A DNA stretch of 6,491 nt from Pseudomonadota bacterium. GTDB taxonomy: Bacteria; Pseudomonadota; Alphaproteobacteria; Sphingomonadales; Sphingomonadaceae. The DNA is taken from assembly GCA_029781465.1 (NCBI GenBank), contig JAKOWQ010000360.1, positions 1 to 6,491 of the forward strand, read 5' to 3'. Positions 1 through 5,052 of the stretch are shown here, piece by piece; the stretch's first letter is position 1, and each line of letters opens with the position of its first letter. A program made the position numbers and the translations under genes. The notes under the pieces were generated by a model. The model did not search any database and was not told the DNA's origin. It worked only from the letters and a program-made list of their open reading frames with translations.

Positions 1-43
<43 letters not shown>

Positions 44-144
44 GTGGCAGCGGCGGTTAGCAGCGTGGGCGGCGGCGCGCCAGTGTCTTTTGTTGCAGCT
101 GTGGTTAGCGATTTGGCAAGCAGGTCTGGGTTAGGCCTGCGCCC

Positions 145-576
145 ATGAACATGCATTCCTCCTTCACCTCGGGTGCCACCCCGCTGGGCGGTGTGCTGCC
201 GTCTTCGGGCAGGCCCGAATTCGGGCAGGCTTCGGCCAGCGCAATGAGCATGAAGTGGTCGGCGCTGCACGATGCCGCCGGTGTGGTGGCGATGCTGGCT
301 GGCCTGGCTGCGGAAACGATGCGCCCCGATGTGCGCAACTTTCCCGCGGTGATGCGCGATGCGGGCGGCTGGCGGCGCGAGCTGGCCGAGCAGGGGATCG
401 AGGATCTGCACGCAATCATGGAGCCCGGCCTGGCCGCGCTGCTGGCGGTCAATGCCCGCGGAGTCAGCCCGGCGCCCGCCGCGCTGGCGCTGTGGCAGGA
501 ATTCCACGCCTCGCGCGCGGCCCTGCTGGCCTTGGCCCCGCCTCCCGAAACGACCGGGCCGCGCCGCTTCGCCTGA
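145..576 (+). CDS. small hypothetical protein, alanine-rich, function unknown
   Basis: An open frame of 143 residues with good G/C third-position bias and typical soluble-protein composition; I do not recognise the family. The middle part (about residues 34-110, from MSMKWSALHD to the MEPGLAALLAVNARG stretch) looks mostly helical and contains a conserved-looking DVRNFPAVMRDAGGWRRELAEQ segment. The first 33 residues are rich in S, G, P and low in charge, and the tail is Pro/Ala-rich, so the true start could be ATG 244 instead of ATG 145; neither has a strong Shine-Dalgarno sequence. There is no signal peptide or membrane segment. It faces away from the tRNA-Arg gene and has no same-strand partner nearby. 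No terminator is visible after the stop. It is probably a lineage-specific protein that may act on its own. Confidence 0.6.
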   Translation: MNMHSSFTSGATPLGGVLPSSGRPEFGQASASAMSMKWSALHDAAGVVAMLAGLAAETMRPDVRNFPAVMRDAGGWRRELAEQGIEDLHAIMEPGLAALLAVNARGVSPAPAALALWQEFHASRAALLALAPPPETTGPRRFA

Positions 577-954
577 AAGCCGACGTGATCGGGGCGTGGA
601 TGCCCATCCACTCGGCATATGTGGATCGGCGGTTCAGTCTGCGGTAGGTCCGCAGGCCCCAGAAATCTGGGGCCGCGATGGCCGAAGGGTGTTTCCGTGC
701 AATTTGTGGCGATTCCCCTCTTTCGAGGACGGCAAAGTGGACGTGTCGCAGCTTGCGTTGCGCTTGCTCACCGTCGGCAAGTTGATTGAACAAGCCGCCA
801 CAATACGGACTGGCGAAGGTGGGCGCGAAGTCTATGCCGCTTGCTGGCGCGCAGCGCGGCGGGCAGTCTTGATCTTTCCTGCACGATGGTGGCGCGCGGT
901 TATGCTGTTGAGCGCTATGTCAGGCTGCGCTGGTACGAACCCCGAGATCTAAAA
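577..954. other. gene-poor stretch of lower GC, no convincing gene
   Basis: About 380 bases between the small hypothetical gene and the operator-like repeat. Frames stay open on both strands, for example a plus frame ending in a stop just before 955, but none shows consistent third-position G/C bias, a ribosome binding site or a recognisable protein. Base composition is visibly less GC-rich than the flanking genes, and rare codons such as ATA, TTG and ACA appear in every frame. It contains two small palindromes: a 7-bp one at 596-611 (GTGGATG/CATCCAC) and a 9-bp one at 655-674. It may be a decayed gene or the edge of an acquired segment; this is inference. Confidence 0.4.
655..674. repeat. 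short palindrome, 9-bp arms
   Basis: Arms GGCCCCAGA and TCTGGGGCC are perfectly complementary and separated by only AA. As RNA this would form a tight hairpin. It lies 79 bp after the end of the 145-576 gene and is not followed by a T-run, so it is a poor intrinsic terminator. It could be an RNA 3'-end stabiliser, a protein binding site or chance. Confidence 0.5.
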
Positions 955-955
955 C

Positions 956-1006
956 GATAACGTCATTATCATTTTCTGCTTGCACATAGATGATAATGAC
1001 GTTATC
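956..1006. promoter_or_regulatory. double operator-like inverted repeat, 17-bp perfect arms
   Basis: The left arm 956-972 (GATAACGTCATTATCAT) and right arm 990-1006 (ATGATAATGACGTTATC) are perfect reverse complements separated by 17 bp. Each arm is itself a near-palindrome of the form GATAA-N5-TTATC, so the region reads as two dyad sites about 34 bp (roughly three helical turns) apart centre to centre. That spacing and internal symmetry are typical of paired binding sites for a dimeric repressor (TetR, LacI or XRE type) rather than of a terminator: there is no T-run and the arms are AT-rich in GC-rich DNA. It lies just upstream of a well-initiated mini-ORF and an XRE repressor gene, so autoregulation by that repressor is the simplest guess. 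Confidence 0.7.
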
Positions 1007-1008
1007 AA
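980..1008 (+). promoter_or_regulatory. candidate promoter overlapping the right operator arm
   Basis: TTGCAC at 980-985 and TATCAA at 1003-1008 are 17 bp apart and resemble -35 and -10 boxes, although each is only a partial match to the consensus. The right operator arm covers most of the spacer and most of the -10 box, so a bound repressor would block it. Transcription would begin near 1015, giving a leader of about 55 nt to the ATG at 1071. An alternative -10, GATAAT at 992-997, exists but has no good -35. Confidence 0.3.
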
Positions 1009-1070
1009 AACCGGGTCAGGACGGCAGAGCAATCCCGCAAAGCCCGCCTGACAAACCCAAGGAGCGAGAC

Positions 1071-1136
1071 ATGAACGTCTCAATCCGGCTGAGGGTTTGG
1101 AAGTTCTTCTTCAAGATCGAAGTAGAAACAACCTGA
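1071..1136 (+). CDS. 21-codon mini-ORF with strong ribosome binding site (possible leader peptide)
   Basis: ATG at 1071 is preceded by AAGGAG (1059-1064) with 6 nt spacing, by far the best Shine-Dalgarno sequence in the window. The ORF encodes a basic, aromatic peptide starting MNVSIRLRVWKFFFK and ending in EVETT, then TGA. It has two Arg and two Lys around WKFFFK, no signal peptide, and is too short to form a known domain. It lies between the operator repeat and a hairpin that precedes the XRE gene, so it could be a leader peptide that senses translation, a small regulatory or membrane-active peptide, or the surviving 5' end of a gene lost by deletion. The three consecutive Phe codons (all TTC) are notable. 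I recognise no homologue. Confidence 0.45.
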   Translation: MNVSIRLRVWKFFFKIEVETT

Positions 1137-1145
1137 TCCAAAGCC

Positions 1146-1186
1146 CCCCGCGATCGGATCGCACCCGATGGCGGGGACCGGATTTT
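1146..1186 (+). terminator. hairpin between mini-ORF and XRE gene, attenuator-like
   Basis: CCCCGC (1146-1151) pairs with GCGGGG (1171-1176), and after one G-G mismatch ATCGG (1153-1157) pairs with CCGAT (1165-1169), leaving a 7-nt loop. A TTTT run follows at 1183-1186, six bases after the stem. The separated and short T-run makes it a weak intrinsic terminator. Its place 10 bp after the mini-ORF stop and about 30 bp before the XRE start suggests attenuation or a processing/stability element. Confidence 0.35.
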
Positions 1187-1207
1187 ACTAGCCGTGATAA
1201 ACCGAAA

Positions 1208-1456
1208 ATGCAAAACTTGCCGATCTCCGCCGCACAGTGCCGCATGGCCCGCGCGGCGCTGCGCTGGTCGCTCGACGACCTAGCGCAAGGGTCTGGCGTG
1301 GGGAGGGCAACGATCGCGCGGTTCGAGCTGGGCGATGCAATCAAGCCGACCACGGCAAGCCGCCTTCGCGAAACGCTGGAAAGGGCCCGCGTGCGCTTTG
1401 TCGATGACGGGCCGTTCGCGGGCGCGGTTTTCCTGATGCGCGCCGCCAGTGGTTAG
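1208..1456 (+). CDS. small XRE-family helix-turn-helix transcriptional regulator
   Basis: An 82-residue DNA-binding protein. The segment ISAAQCRMARAALRWSLDDL (residues 6-25), then AQGSGVGRATIARFELGDAI (26-45), matches the compact Cro/C1-type HTH: helix 2 around SLDDLAQGSG and recognition helix around GRATIARFELG. The rest, RLRETLERARVRFVDDGPFAG, matches the usual end of these short regulators, where a last helix and a strand (VRF) follow the HTH. Length fits stand-alone XRE regulators of alphaproteobacteria. ATG 1208 is preferred over the upstream in-frame TTG at 1097, because the extra 37 residues overlap the mini-ORF and the hairpin and look non-coding. No clear ribosome binding site is seen. 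There is no toxin gene beside it on the same strand. It may bind the repeat at 956-1006. Target genes are unknown. Confidence 0.8.
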   Translation: MQNLPISAAQCRMARAALRWSLDDLAQGSGVGRATIARFELGDAIKPTTASRLRETLERARVRFVDDGPFAGAVFLMRAASG

Positions 1457-1600
1457 CCCGCGCGCCATGGAGGAATGGCAGGGCACCTTGGGCGCCGGAT
1501 AGTCCTTGAAATCCTCCGGCCTGATTGGCCGCCACCACTCCTGCGCGTTGTGCAGCCGCGCGGTTACCACGTCGCGGGCGTCGATATGGACGTGGCTCAC
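1280..1600 (-). pseudogene. minus-strand gene fragment, 5' half coding-like, antisense to XRE gene
   Basis: Reading leftward from GTG 1600, the frame gives about 50 residues that look like a real protein start (MSHVHIDARDVVTARLHNAQ, then EWWRPIRPEDFKDYPAPKVP), with roughly four fifths of the third positions G or C and few rare codons. The frame then runs into the antisense of the XRE gene and stays open to 1280, where the residues (many Arg, Pro, Cys, His) look like shadow sequence. A GAGGAG lies about 14 nt before the GTG, which is rather far. I do not recognise the protein. The likeliest reading is the 5' remnant of a gene cut off by the event that placed the XRE gene here; a genuine 106-residue overlapping gene is possible. 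Its start is 40 bp from the SOS box, in divergent orientation. Confidence 0.4.
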
Positions 1601-1632
1601 AGGAACCGGCCCGGCTCCTCGATCGGCGGGGC

Positions 1633-1661
1633 TTGCGCAGTTCTCTCTCTGTTCCTAGGCT
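1633..1661 (+). promoter_or_regulatory. candidate mmcB promoter
   Basis: TTGCGC (1633-1638) and TAGGCT (1656-1661) are separated by exactly 17 bp. The SOS box fills almost the whole spacer. The -10-like box ends six bases before ATG 1668, so transcription would begin at or very near the start codon, giving a leaderless or nearly leaderless mRNA. The boxes are only partial consensus matches. Confidence 0.35.
1640..1654. promoter_or_regulatory. LexA binding site (SOS box), alphaproteobacterial type
   Basis: GTTCTCTCTCTGTTC is an exact match to the direct-repeat SOS box of alphaproteobacteria, GTTC-N7-GTTC, which differs from the palindromic box of Escherichia coli. It ends 13 bp before the ATG of an mmcB-like gene, a known SOS gene in Caulobacter, so sequence and context agree. 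LexA bound here would shut off mmcB until DNA damage triggers RecA-assisted LexA cleavage. It may also repress the divergent minus-strand frame starting at 1600. Confidence 0.88.
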
Positions 1662-1667
1662 GCGGCG

Positions 1668-2147
1668 ATGCCTTTGCTGCCAGCGAATCATCAGGAAGCC
1701 GATCTGAGCACCGCGCGGGCGGTGGCGCGGGGGATCGGACGGCTGTTTGCCCGCAACGACATCTGGTGCCTGCCGGAAATGCCGCTGCGGGGCGGACGCC
1801 GTGCCGACCTTATGGGGATCGACGCCAAGGGCATGCTGATCATCGTCGAAATCAAGGTCGCGCGCGGCGATCTGCTGGGCGATGCCAAGTGGACCGATTA
1901 TCTCGATCATTGCGACCGCTTCTACTGGGGGCTCTCCCCGCACCTCGACCGGGCCTGTATGGATCAGGCGAGCTTTCTGCCCGAGCGCTGCGGGCTGATC
2001 GTTGCCGATGGCTATGACGCCGAGATCCTGCGCCCTGCGCCCACGGTGCCGCTCGCCGCGGCCCGGCGCAAGGCGGAAACCGAACGCCTTGCCCGTGCGG
2101 CGCTGCGCCGCCACGGCGCGCTGATCGATCCCCAGCTTGGCGGATGA
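1668..2147 (+). CDS. mmcB: MmcB family SOS-induced DNA repair protein (PD-(D/E)XK nuclease fold)
   Basis: A 159-residue cytoplasmic protein matching the MmcB family (Pfam MmcB-like), found widely in alphaproteobacteria and linked in Caulobacter to tolerance of mitomycin C, a DNA crosslinker. The sequence shows a restriction-endonuclease-like core: RRADLMGID with Asp47, then MLIIVEIKVARGDLLGDAKW with Glu61 and Lys63 as the D...E-x-K triad, followed by YLDHCDRFYWGLSP (about 78-91), a family hallmark. The C-terminal third (about 125-150) is an Arg/Ala-rich helix. Length is normal for the family. ATG 1668 is supported because the N-terminal helix with STARAVARGIGRLF is part of the domain and the SOS box sits just upstream. 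Nuclease activity is predicted from the fold. The exact substrate is not known. The MFS gene follows after 26 bp and may be co-transcribed. Confidence 0.88.
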   Translation: MPLLPANHQEADLSTARAVARGIGRLFARNDIWCLPEMPLRGGRRADLMGIDAKGMLIIVEIKVARGDLLGDAKWTDYLDHCDRFYWGLSPHLDRACMDQASFLPERCGLIVADGYDAEILRPAPTVPLAAARRKAETERLARAALRRHGALIDPQLGG

Positions 2148-2173
2148 AGCCGGACAGTCCATAGCATGCGGCG

Positions 2174-3409
2174 ATGCCCGCCTCGCTGACTGCCCCTGGC
2201 CAGGTCCTTGCGCCCTTCCGCTATCCCGCGTTCCGGGCAATCTGGATCGCCAATCTGGTTTCCAACATCGGCTCGATGATCCAGTCGACCGGCGCTGCCT
2301 GGCTGATGACCGACCTGTCGCGCTCGCATCAGCTGGTGGCGCTGGTTCAGGCTTCGGTGACGATCCCGGTCCTGCTGCTCGGCGTGTTTGCCGGCGCGAT
2401 TGCCGACAATTTTGACCGCCGCAAGGTGATGCTGGTCGCCCAGGCAGGCATGCTGGCGGCCTCCGCCCTGTTAGCATTGCTGACCTGGGCGGGCGCAATC
2501 GGGCCGCTGCAATTGCTGGGGCTGACCTTTCTGGTCGGGGCCGGAACCGCGCTCAACGGACCGGCCTGGCAGGCATCGGTACGGATGCAGGTCGGGCCGG
2601 GCGATCTGTCCCAGGCGATCTCGATCAACACCATTGCCTTCAACCTGGCGCGCAGCGTCGGCCCGGCGCTGGGCGGCCTGCTGATCTCGCTGACCAGCCC
2701 GGCGCTGGCCTTTGCGCTCAACGCGCTGAGCTTTGTTGCGCTGATCGCGGTGCTGCTGCGCTGGCGGCCAGAGGCGCCTCCGCCAAGGCGCCAGCCGATG
2801 CTGGCATCGATCGGTGCCGGACTCGCCTTTTGCGCAAGCTCGCACCCGGTGCGCCGGGTACTGCTGCGCGGGCTGGTGTTCGGCTTTGGCGCCGCGGCGG
2901 TCCAGGCGCTGCTGCCCCTGGTGGTGCGTGAGCGGCTGGGCGGTAGCGAAGTGGACTTCGGACTGGTGCTCGGCGCTTTCGGGCTGGGTTCGATCGTCAC
3001 CGCCCTATGGGTGGCCCCGGCGCGGCGACGCTGGGGCAGCGAGGCGGTTGTTGGCGCGGCAACGCTGATCTTCGGGCTGTCGTCACTGCCGCTGGCCTTT
3101 GCCCAATCGCTCGGTCTGGCCCTGGCCTGCACTTTTGTAGCGGGGGGAGGATGGGTCGCGACGCTCACCAGCCTCAACGTGGCGATGCAATTGCGCTCGC
3201 CGGAGGACATCCTCGGCCGCTGCCTGTCGATCTATCAGGCGGTGACCTTCGGCGGCATGGCGCTGGGTGCATGGTGCGGCGGGCTGGTTTCGGACCTGGC
3301 CGGACTGCCTGCGGCAATCCTTGGCGCCACGGCGCTTTTGCTGCTGTCCCTGCCCTTGCTGCGCCGCTTTGCGCCAATGCCCCGACGCGACGAGGGCCGC
3401 CTGTCCTGA
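2174..3409 (+). CDS. MFS transporter, EntS/DHA3-type exporter
   Basis: A 411-residue inner-membrane protein with alternating hydrophobic segments consistent with the 10-12 helices of a major facilitator transporter. The N-terminal motif FRYPAFRAIWIANLVSNIGS (15-34) followed by MIQSTGAAWLMTDLS is typical of the enterobactin-exporter-like (MFS_3/EntS) group. The loop between helices 2 and 3 carries motif A as GAIADNFDRRK (74-84), with the Asp and Arg pair of proton-coupled exporters. A charged central loop, RWRPEAPPPRRQP, separates the two halves. Relatives export siderophores, macrolides or other small molecules; the substrate cannot be read from sequence. ATG 2174 has no strong ribosome binding site, which fits translation after the upstream mmcB gene. 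Being downstream of an SOS promoter, it might respond partly to DNA damage. This is inferred from spacing only. Confidence 0.9.
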   Translation: MPASLTAPGQVLAPFRYPAFRAIWIANLVSNIGSMIQSTGAAWLMTDLSRSHQLVALVQASVTIPVLLLGVFAGAIADNFDRRKVMLVAQAGMLAASALLALLTWAGAIGPLQLLGLTFLVGAGTALNGPAWQASVRMQVGPGDLSQAISINTIAFNLARSVGPALGGLLISLTSPALAFALNALSFVALIAVLLRWRPEAPPPRRQPMLASIGAGLAFCASSHPVRRVLLRGLVFGFGAAAVQALLPLVVRERLGGSEVDFGLVLGAFGLGSIVTALWVAPARRRWGSEAVVGAATLIFGLSSLPLAFAQSLGLALACTFVAGGGWVATLTSLNVAMQLRSPEDILGRCLSIYQAVTFGGMALGAWCGGLVSDLAGLPAAILGATALLLLSLPLLRRFAPMPRRDEGRLS

Positions 3410-3421
3410 GCCCGTCGGGGC
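3379..3421 (+). terminator. weak hairpin across the MFS stop codon
   Basis: GCCCCGACG (3379-3387) can pair fully with CGTCGGGGC (3413-3421), giving a 9-bp stem with a 25-nt loop that contains the end of the MFS gene. No T-run follows, only CGTCTTGACG. It could slow 3' exonucleases, but as a terminator it is weak and may be fortuitous in GC-rich DNA. Confidence 0.25.
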
Positions 3422-3458
3422 CGTCTTGACGTCACACCGGCAAGGTCATGCGAATTCC

Positions 3459-3493
3459 GGCGCAACTTAACAGTTAATTTACCATGTTGCGCC
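3459..3493. promoter_or_regulatory. nested palindromes upstream of the PAS protein gene
   Basis: The outer arms GGCGCAAC (3459-3466) and GTTGCGCC (3486-3493) are perfect 8-bp inverted repeats around a 19-bp AT-rich core. Within the core, TTAACAGTTAA (3468-3478) is itself a perfect palindrome about a central A. TTAAC half-sites recall CtrA-type sites of alphaproteobacteria, but the CtrA consensus has 7 bp between halves and here there are 3, so this is not a good CtrA site. The AT-rich island in high-GC DNA, 38 bp before ATG 3531, suggests the promoter/operator of that gene. A TTGACG at 3426-3431 could serve as -35, but no good -10 follows it. Confidence 0.45.
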
Positions 3494-3530
3494 AAAACCA
3501 CCTGTGACAGGGACTTGGTGGGGTAGCCAC

Positions 3531-4970
3531 ATGGATACGTTGCGCGGGAATTTCAGCGATCACGCCGGTTACGGCGAGGATTTGCCCGATTACGAACTGA
3601 GCGAGGACGAGGTGGTTCGCGAAGCGCCTCCTGGTCCGGTCGGGCAGGACGAGCGGCGCATGCAGGTGCGCGCCTATAACCACTGGGCCAGCCTGCTCGA
3701 CGGGCGCGTGTTCCCCTCGATCGAAGACCTCGAGCCCGATGCGCTGCCCGATTTCGGCCCCTACAGCGTGCTGCTCGATTTCTCGCAGGGGATCGAGAAC
3801 CCTTCGATCCAGTTCCTGGGCGACAAACTGGCCGAGGAATGCGGCGCCGAAAGCGCGATCGAATCGCTTTCCGATGTGCCGAGCCGTTCGCTGCTTTCGC
3901 GCATCACCGATCATTACATGCAAATTCTCGCCAACCAGGCGCCGATCGGCTTCGAGGCCGAATTCGTCAACCAGCGCGAGAAGACCATTCTCTATCGCGG
4001 CATCCTGTTGCCGTTTTCGAGCGACGACGACACGATCGACTTCATCTATGGGGTGATCAACTGGAAGGAACTGGTCGACCAGAAGACTACCGACGCGCTG
4101 CTGCTCGAAATCGACCAGGCGCTCGAAGCCGCTCCGGCGGGCGATCCGAGGCGCGAGGATGAGATGACCGACTGGGCCGATGGTCCGGCCGAGATCCACG
4201 ACGAGGATGACGACGTTCTCGAACTGGGCGATCTGGCCGAACCGGCCCAGAGCGACTTCGATCTGCCGGCCCCCACCTTTGGCGGATTTGCCGCGCCCGA
4301 GCCCGAAGAAGAGTTCGTTGTCGAAGCGCAATTGCCCGACAGCTACGCCGGGATCGATGCCGAAGCGATGGGCCTTGCCGACTGGCTGGCCGCCGCCCGC
4401 GAAATGGCGGAAGCGGCGCGGGGCTCCGAAGACCGTACCCGTCAGGCGCTCTATGCGGCGATTGGCCGGGCCTACGATTTCTCGCTCGCGGCCGCCGAGG
4501 CGCCCGAGGAATTTGCCGAACTGGTGAACGATGCCGGGCTGACCGTGCAGGACCGCGCGCCGATGACCCCGGTGGTCAAGCTGGTGTTCGGCGCCGAATA
4601 CGACAAGACCCGCCTGACCGAATATGCCACCGCGCTTGGCCATGCCCAGCGTATCGGCCTCGCCCGCGGCGAACTTGCCCGCTATCTGGGCGCAGCCCCC
4701 GGCGGTCTCAAGGGCATTGTCAGCGAAGAGCGTCGCCACAAGCGTGGCGATGTGGCGGAAGCCGTGGCTCCGCGCGATACCCCGCGCGAGGCGCTGGCCC
4801 GCAAGCTGCGCAAGCTCGAATGTTTCCCGATGGACGCGGTCCCGGTCGAAGGCGCGGAATTCTCGCTGCTGGTGGCCCGGCGCCTGCCCAACGGCGAAGT
4901 GGTACTGCTCGGCGAGGTTGCCGATGACGTGCCGCTGCTCGAACGCGCCGCGCGCCGCCTGCTCGGCTGA
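3531..4970 (+). CDS. acidic PAS-domain protein with uncharacterised C-terminal region
   Basis: A 479-residue soluble, very acidic protein. Residues about 45-180 look like the alphaproteobacterial PAS_5 type of domain: RAYNHWASLLDGRVFPSIED, then FGPYSVLLDF and SIQFLGDKLAEE, SLLSRITDHYMQIL, and the strands PIGFEAEFVN, TILYRGILLPFSS and IDFIYGVINWKEL. No histidine kinase, GGDEF or response-regulator part is present. Residues about 200-270 form a disordered acidic linker (DEDDD, EPEEE). Residues about 280-400 are a helical, alanine-rich domain (LADWLAAAREMAEAARGSED; YDFSLAAAEAPEEFAELVND) of unknown type, followed by a basic patch ERRHKRG and a C-terminal module (430-479) with a strand pair FSLLVARRL/EVVLLGEV. 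ATG 3531 is chosen over in-frame GTG 3504 because GGTGGGG lies about 9 nt upstream. It is monocistronic, with its own regulatory region and terminator. Role: probably sensory or scaffold; ligand and output are unknown. Confidence 0.75.
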   Translation: MDTLRGNFSDHAGYGEDLPDYELSEDEVVREAPPGPVGQDERRMQVRAYNHWASLLDGRVFPSIEDLEPDALPDFGPYSVLLDFSQGIENPSIQFLGDKLAEECGAESAIESLSDVPSRSLLSRITDHYMQILANQAPIGFEAEFVNQREKTILYRGILLPFSSDDDTIDFIYGVINWKELVDQKTTDALLLEIDQALEAAPAGDPRREDEMTDWADGPAEIHDEDDDVLELGDLAEPAQSDFDLPAPTFGGFAAPEPEEEFVVEAQLPDSYAGIDAEAMGLADWLAAAREMAEAARGSEDRTRQALYAAIGRAYDFSLAAAEAPEEFAELVNDAGLTVQDRAPMTPVVKLVFGAEYDKTRLTEYATALGHAQRIGLARGELARYLGAAPGGLKGIVSEERRHKRGDVAEAVAPRDTPREALARKLRKLECFPMDAVPVEGAEFSLLVARRLPNGEVVLLGEVADDVPLLERAARRLLG

Positions 4971-4996
4971 TCCCGAAATCCTTTACAGCGGGGGGC

Positions 4997-5034
4997 GGGG
5001 CGCCATTGCTTCGGCAGTGGCGCCCCTTCTCTTT
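4997..5034 (+). terminator. strong intrinsic terminator with UUCG tetraloop
   Basis: GGGGCGCCATTGC (4997-5009) pairs with GCAGTGGCGCCCC (5014-5026) over 13 bp with a single T-G wobble, capped by TTCG closed by a C-G pair, the exceptionally stable UUCG tetraloop. TTCTCTTT follows at once (5027-5034). It ends the PAS gene transcript 26 bp after the stop. There is no T-run on the other side, so it works in the plus direction only. Confidence 0.9.
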
Positions 5035-5052
5035 GCCCGCTAGGCTGGTGCC

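Noticed and set aside
464..793. Minus-strand open frame of 109 codons opposite the small hypothetical gene
   Set aside because: Half of it is antisense to 145-576, the protein is Arg-rich shadow sequence, and no ribosome binding site or family resemblance is seen.
956..1006. Intrinsic terminator or transposon end repeats
   Set aside because: The arms are AT-rich with a 17-nt loop and no T-run, and no transposase or target-site duplication flanks them.
1208..1600. Toxin-antitoxin pair made of the XRE gene and the facing minus-strand frame
   Set aside because: Such pairs are normally co-directional and adjacent. Here the genes converge and overlap, and the minus-strand product has no RelE/HigB-like features.
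1341..2498. Very long minus-strand open frame (385 codons) over mmcB
   Set aside because: It is antisense to the clearly identified mmcB and MFS genes, and its product is Arg/Pro/Gln-rich low-complexity sequence typical of shadows in GC-rich DNA.
3468..3478. CtrA binding site
   Set aside because: TTAAC half-sites are present, but their spacing is 3 bp instead of the expected 7 bp.
3474..4739. Long minus-strand frame (421 codons) opposite the PAS gene
   Set aside because: The plus frame has a recognisable PAS-like domain, an upstream site and a terminator. The minus product is a mirror artefact of high third-position G/C.
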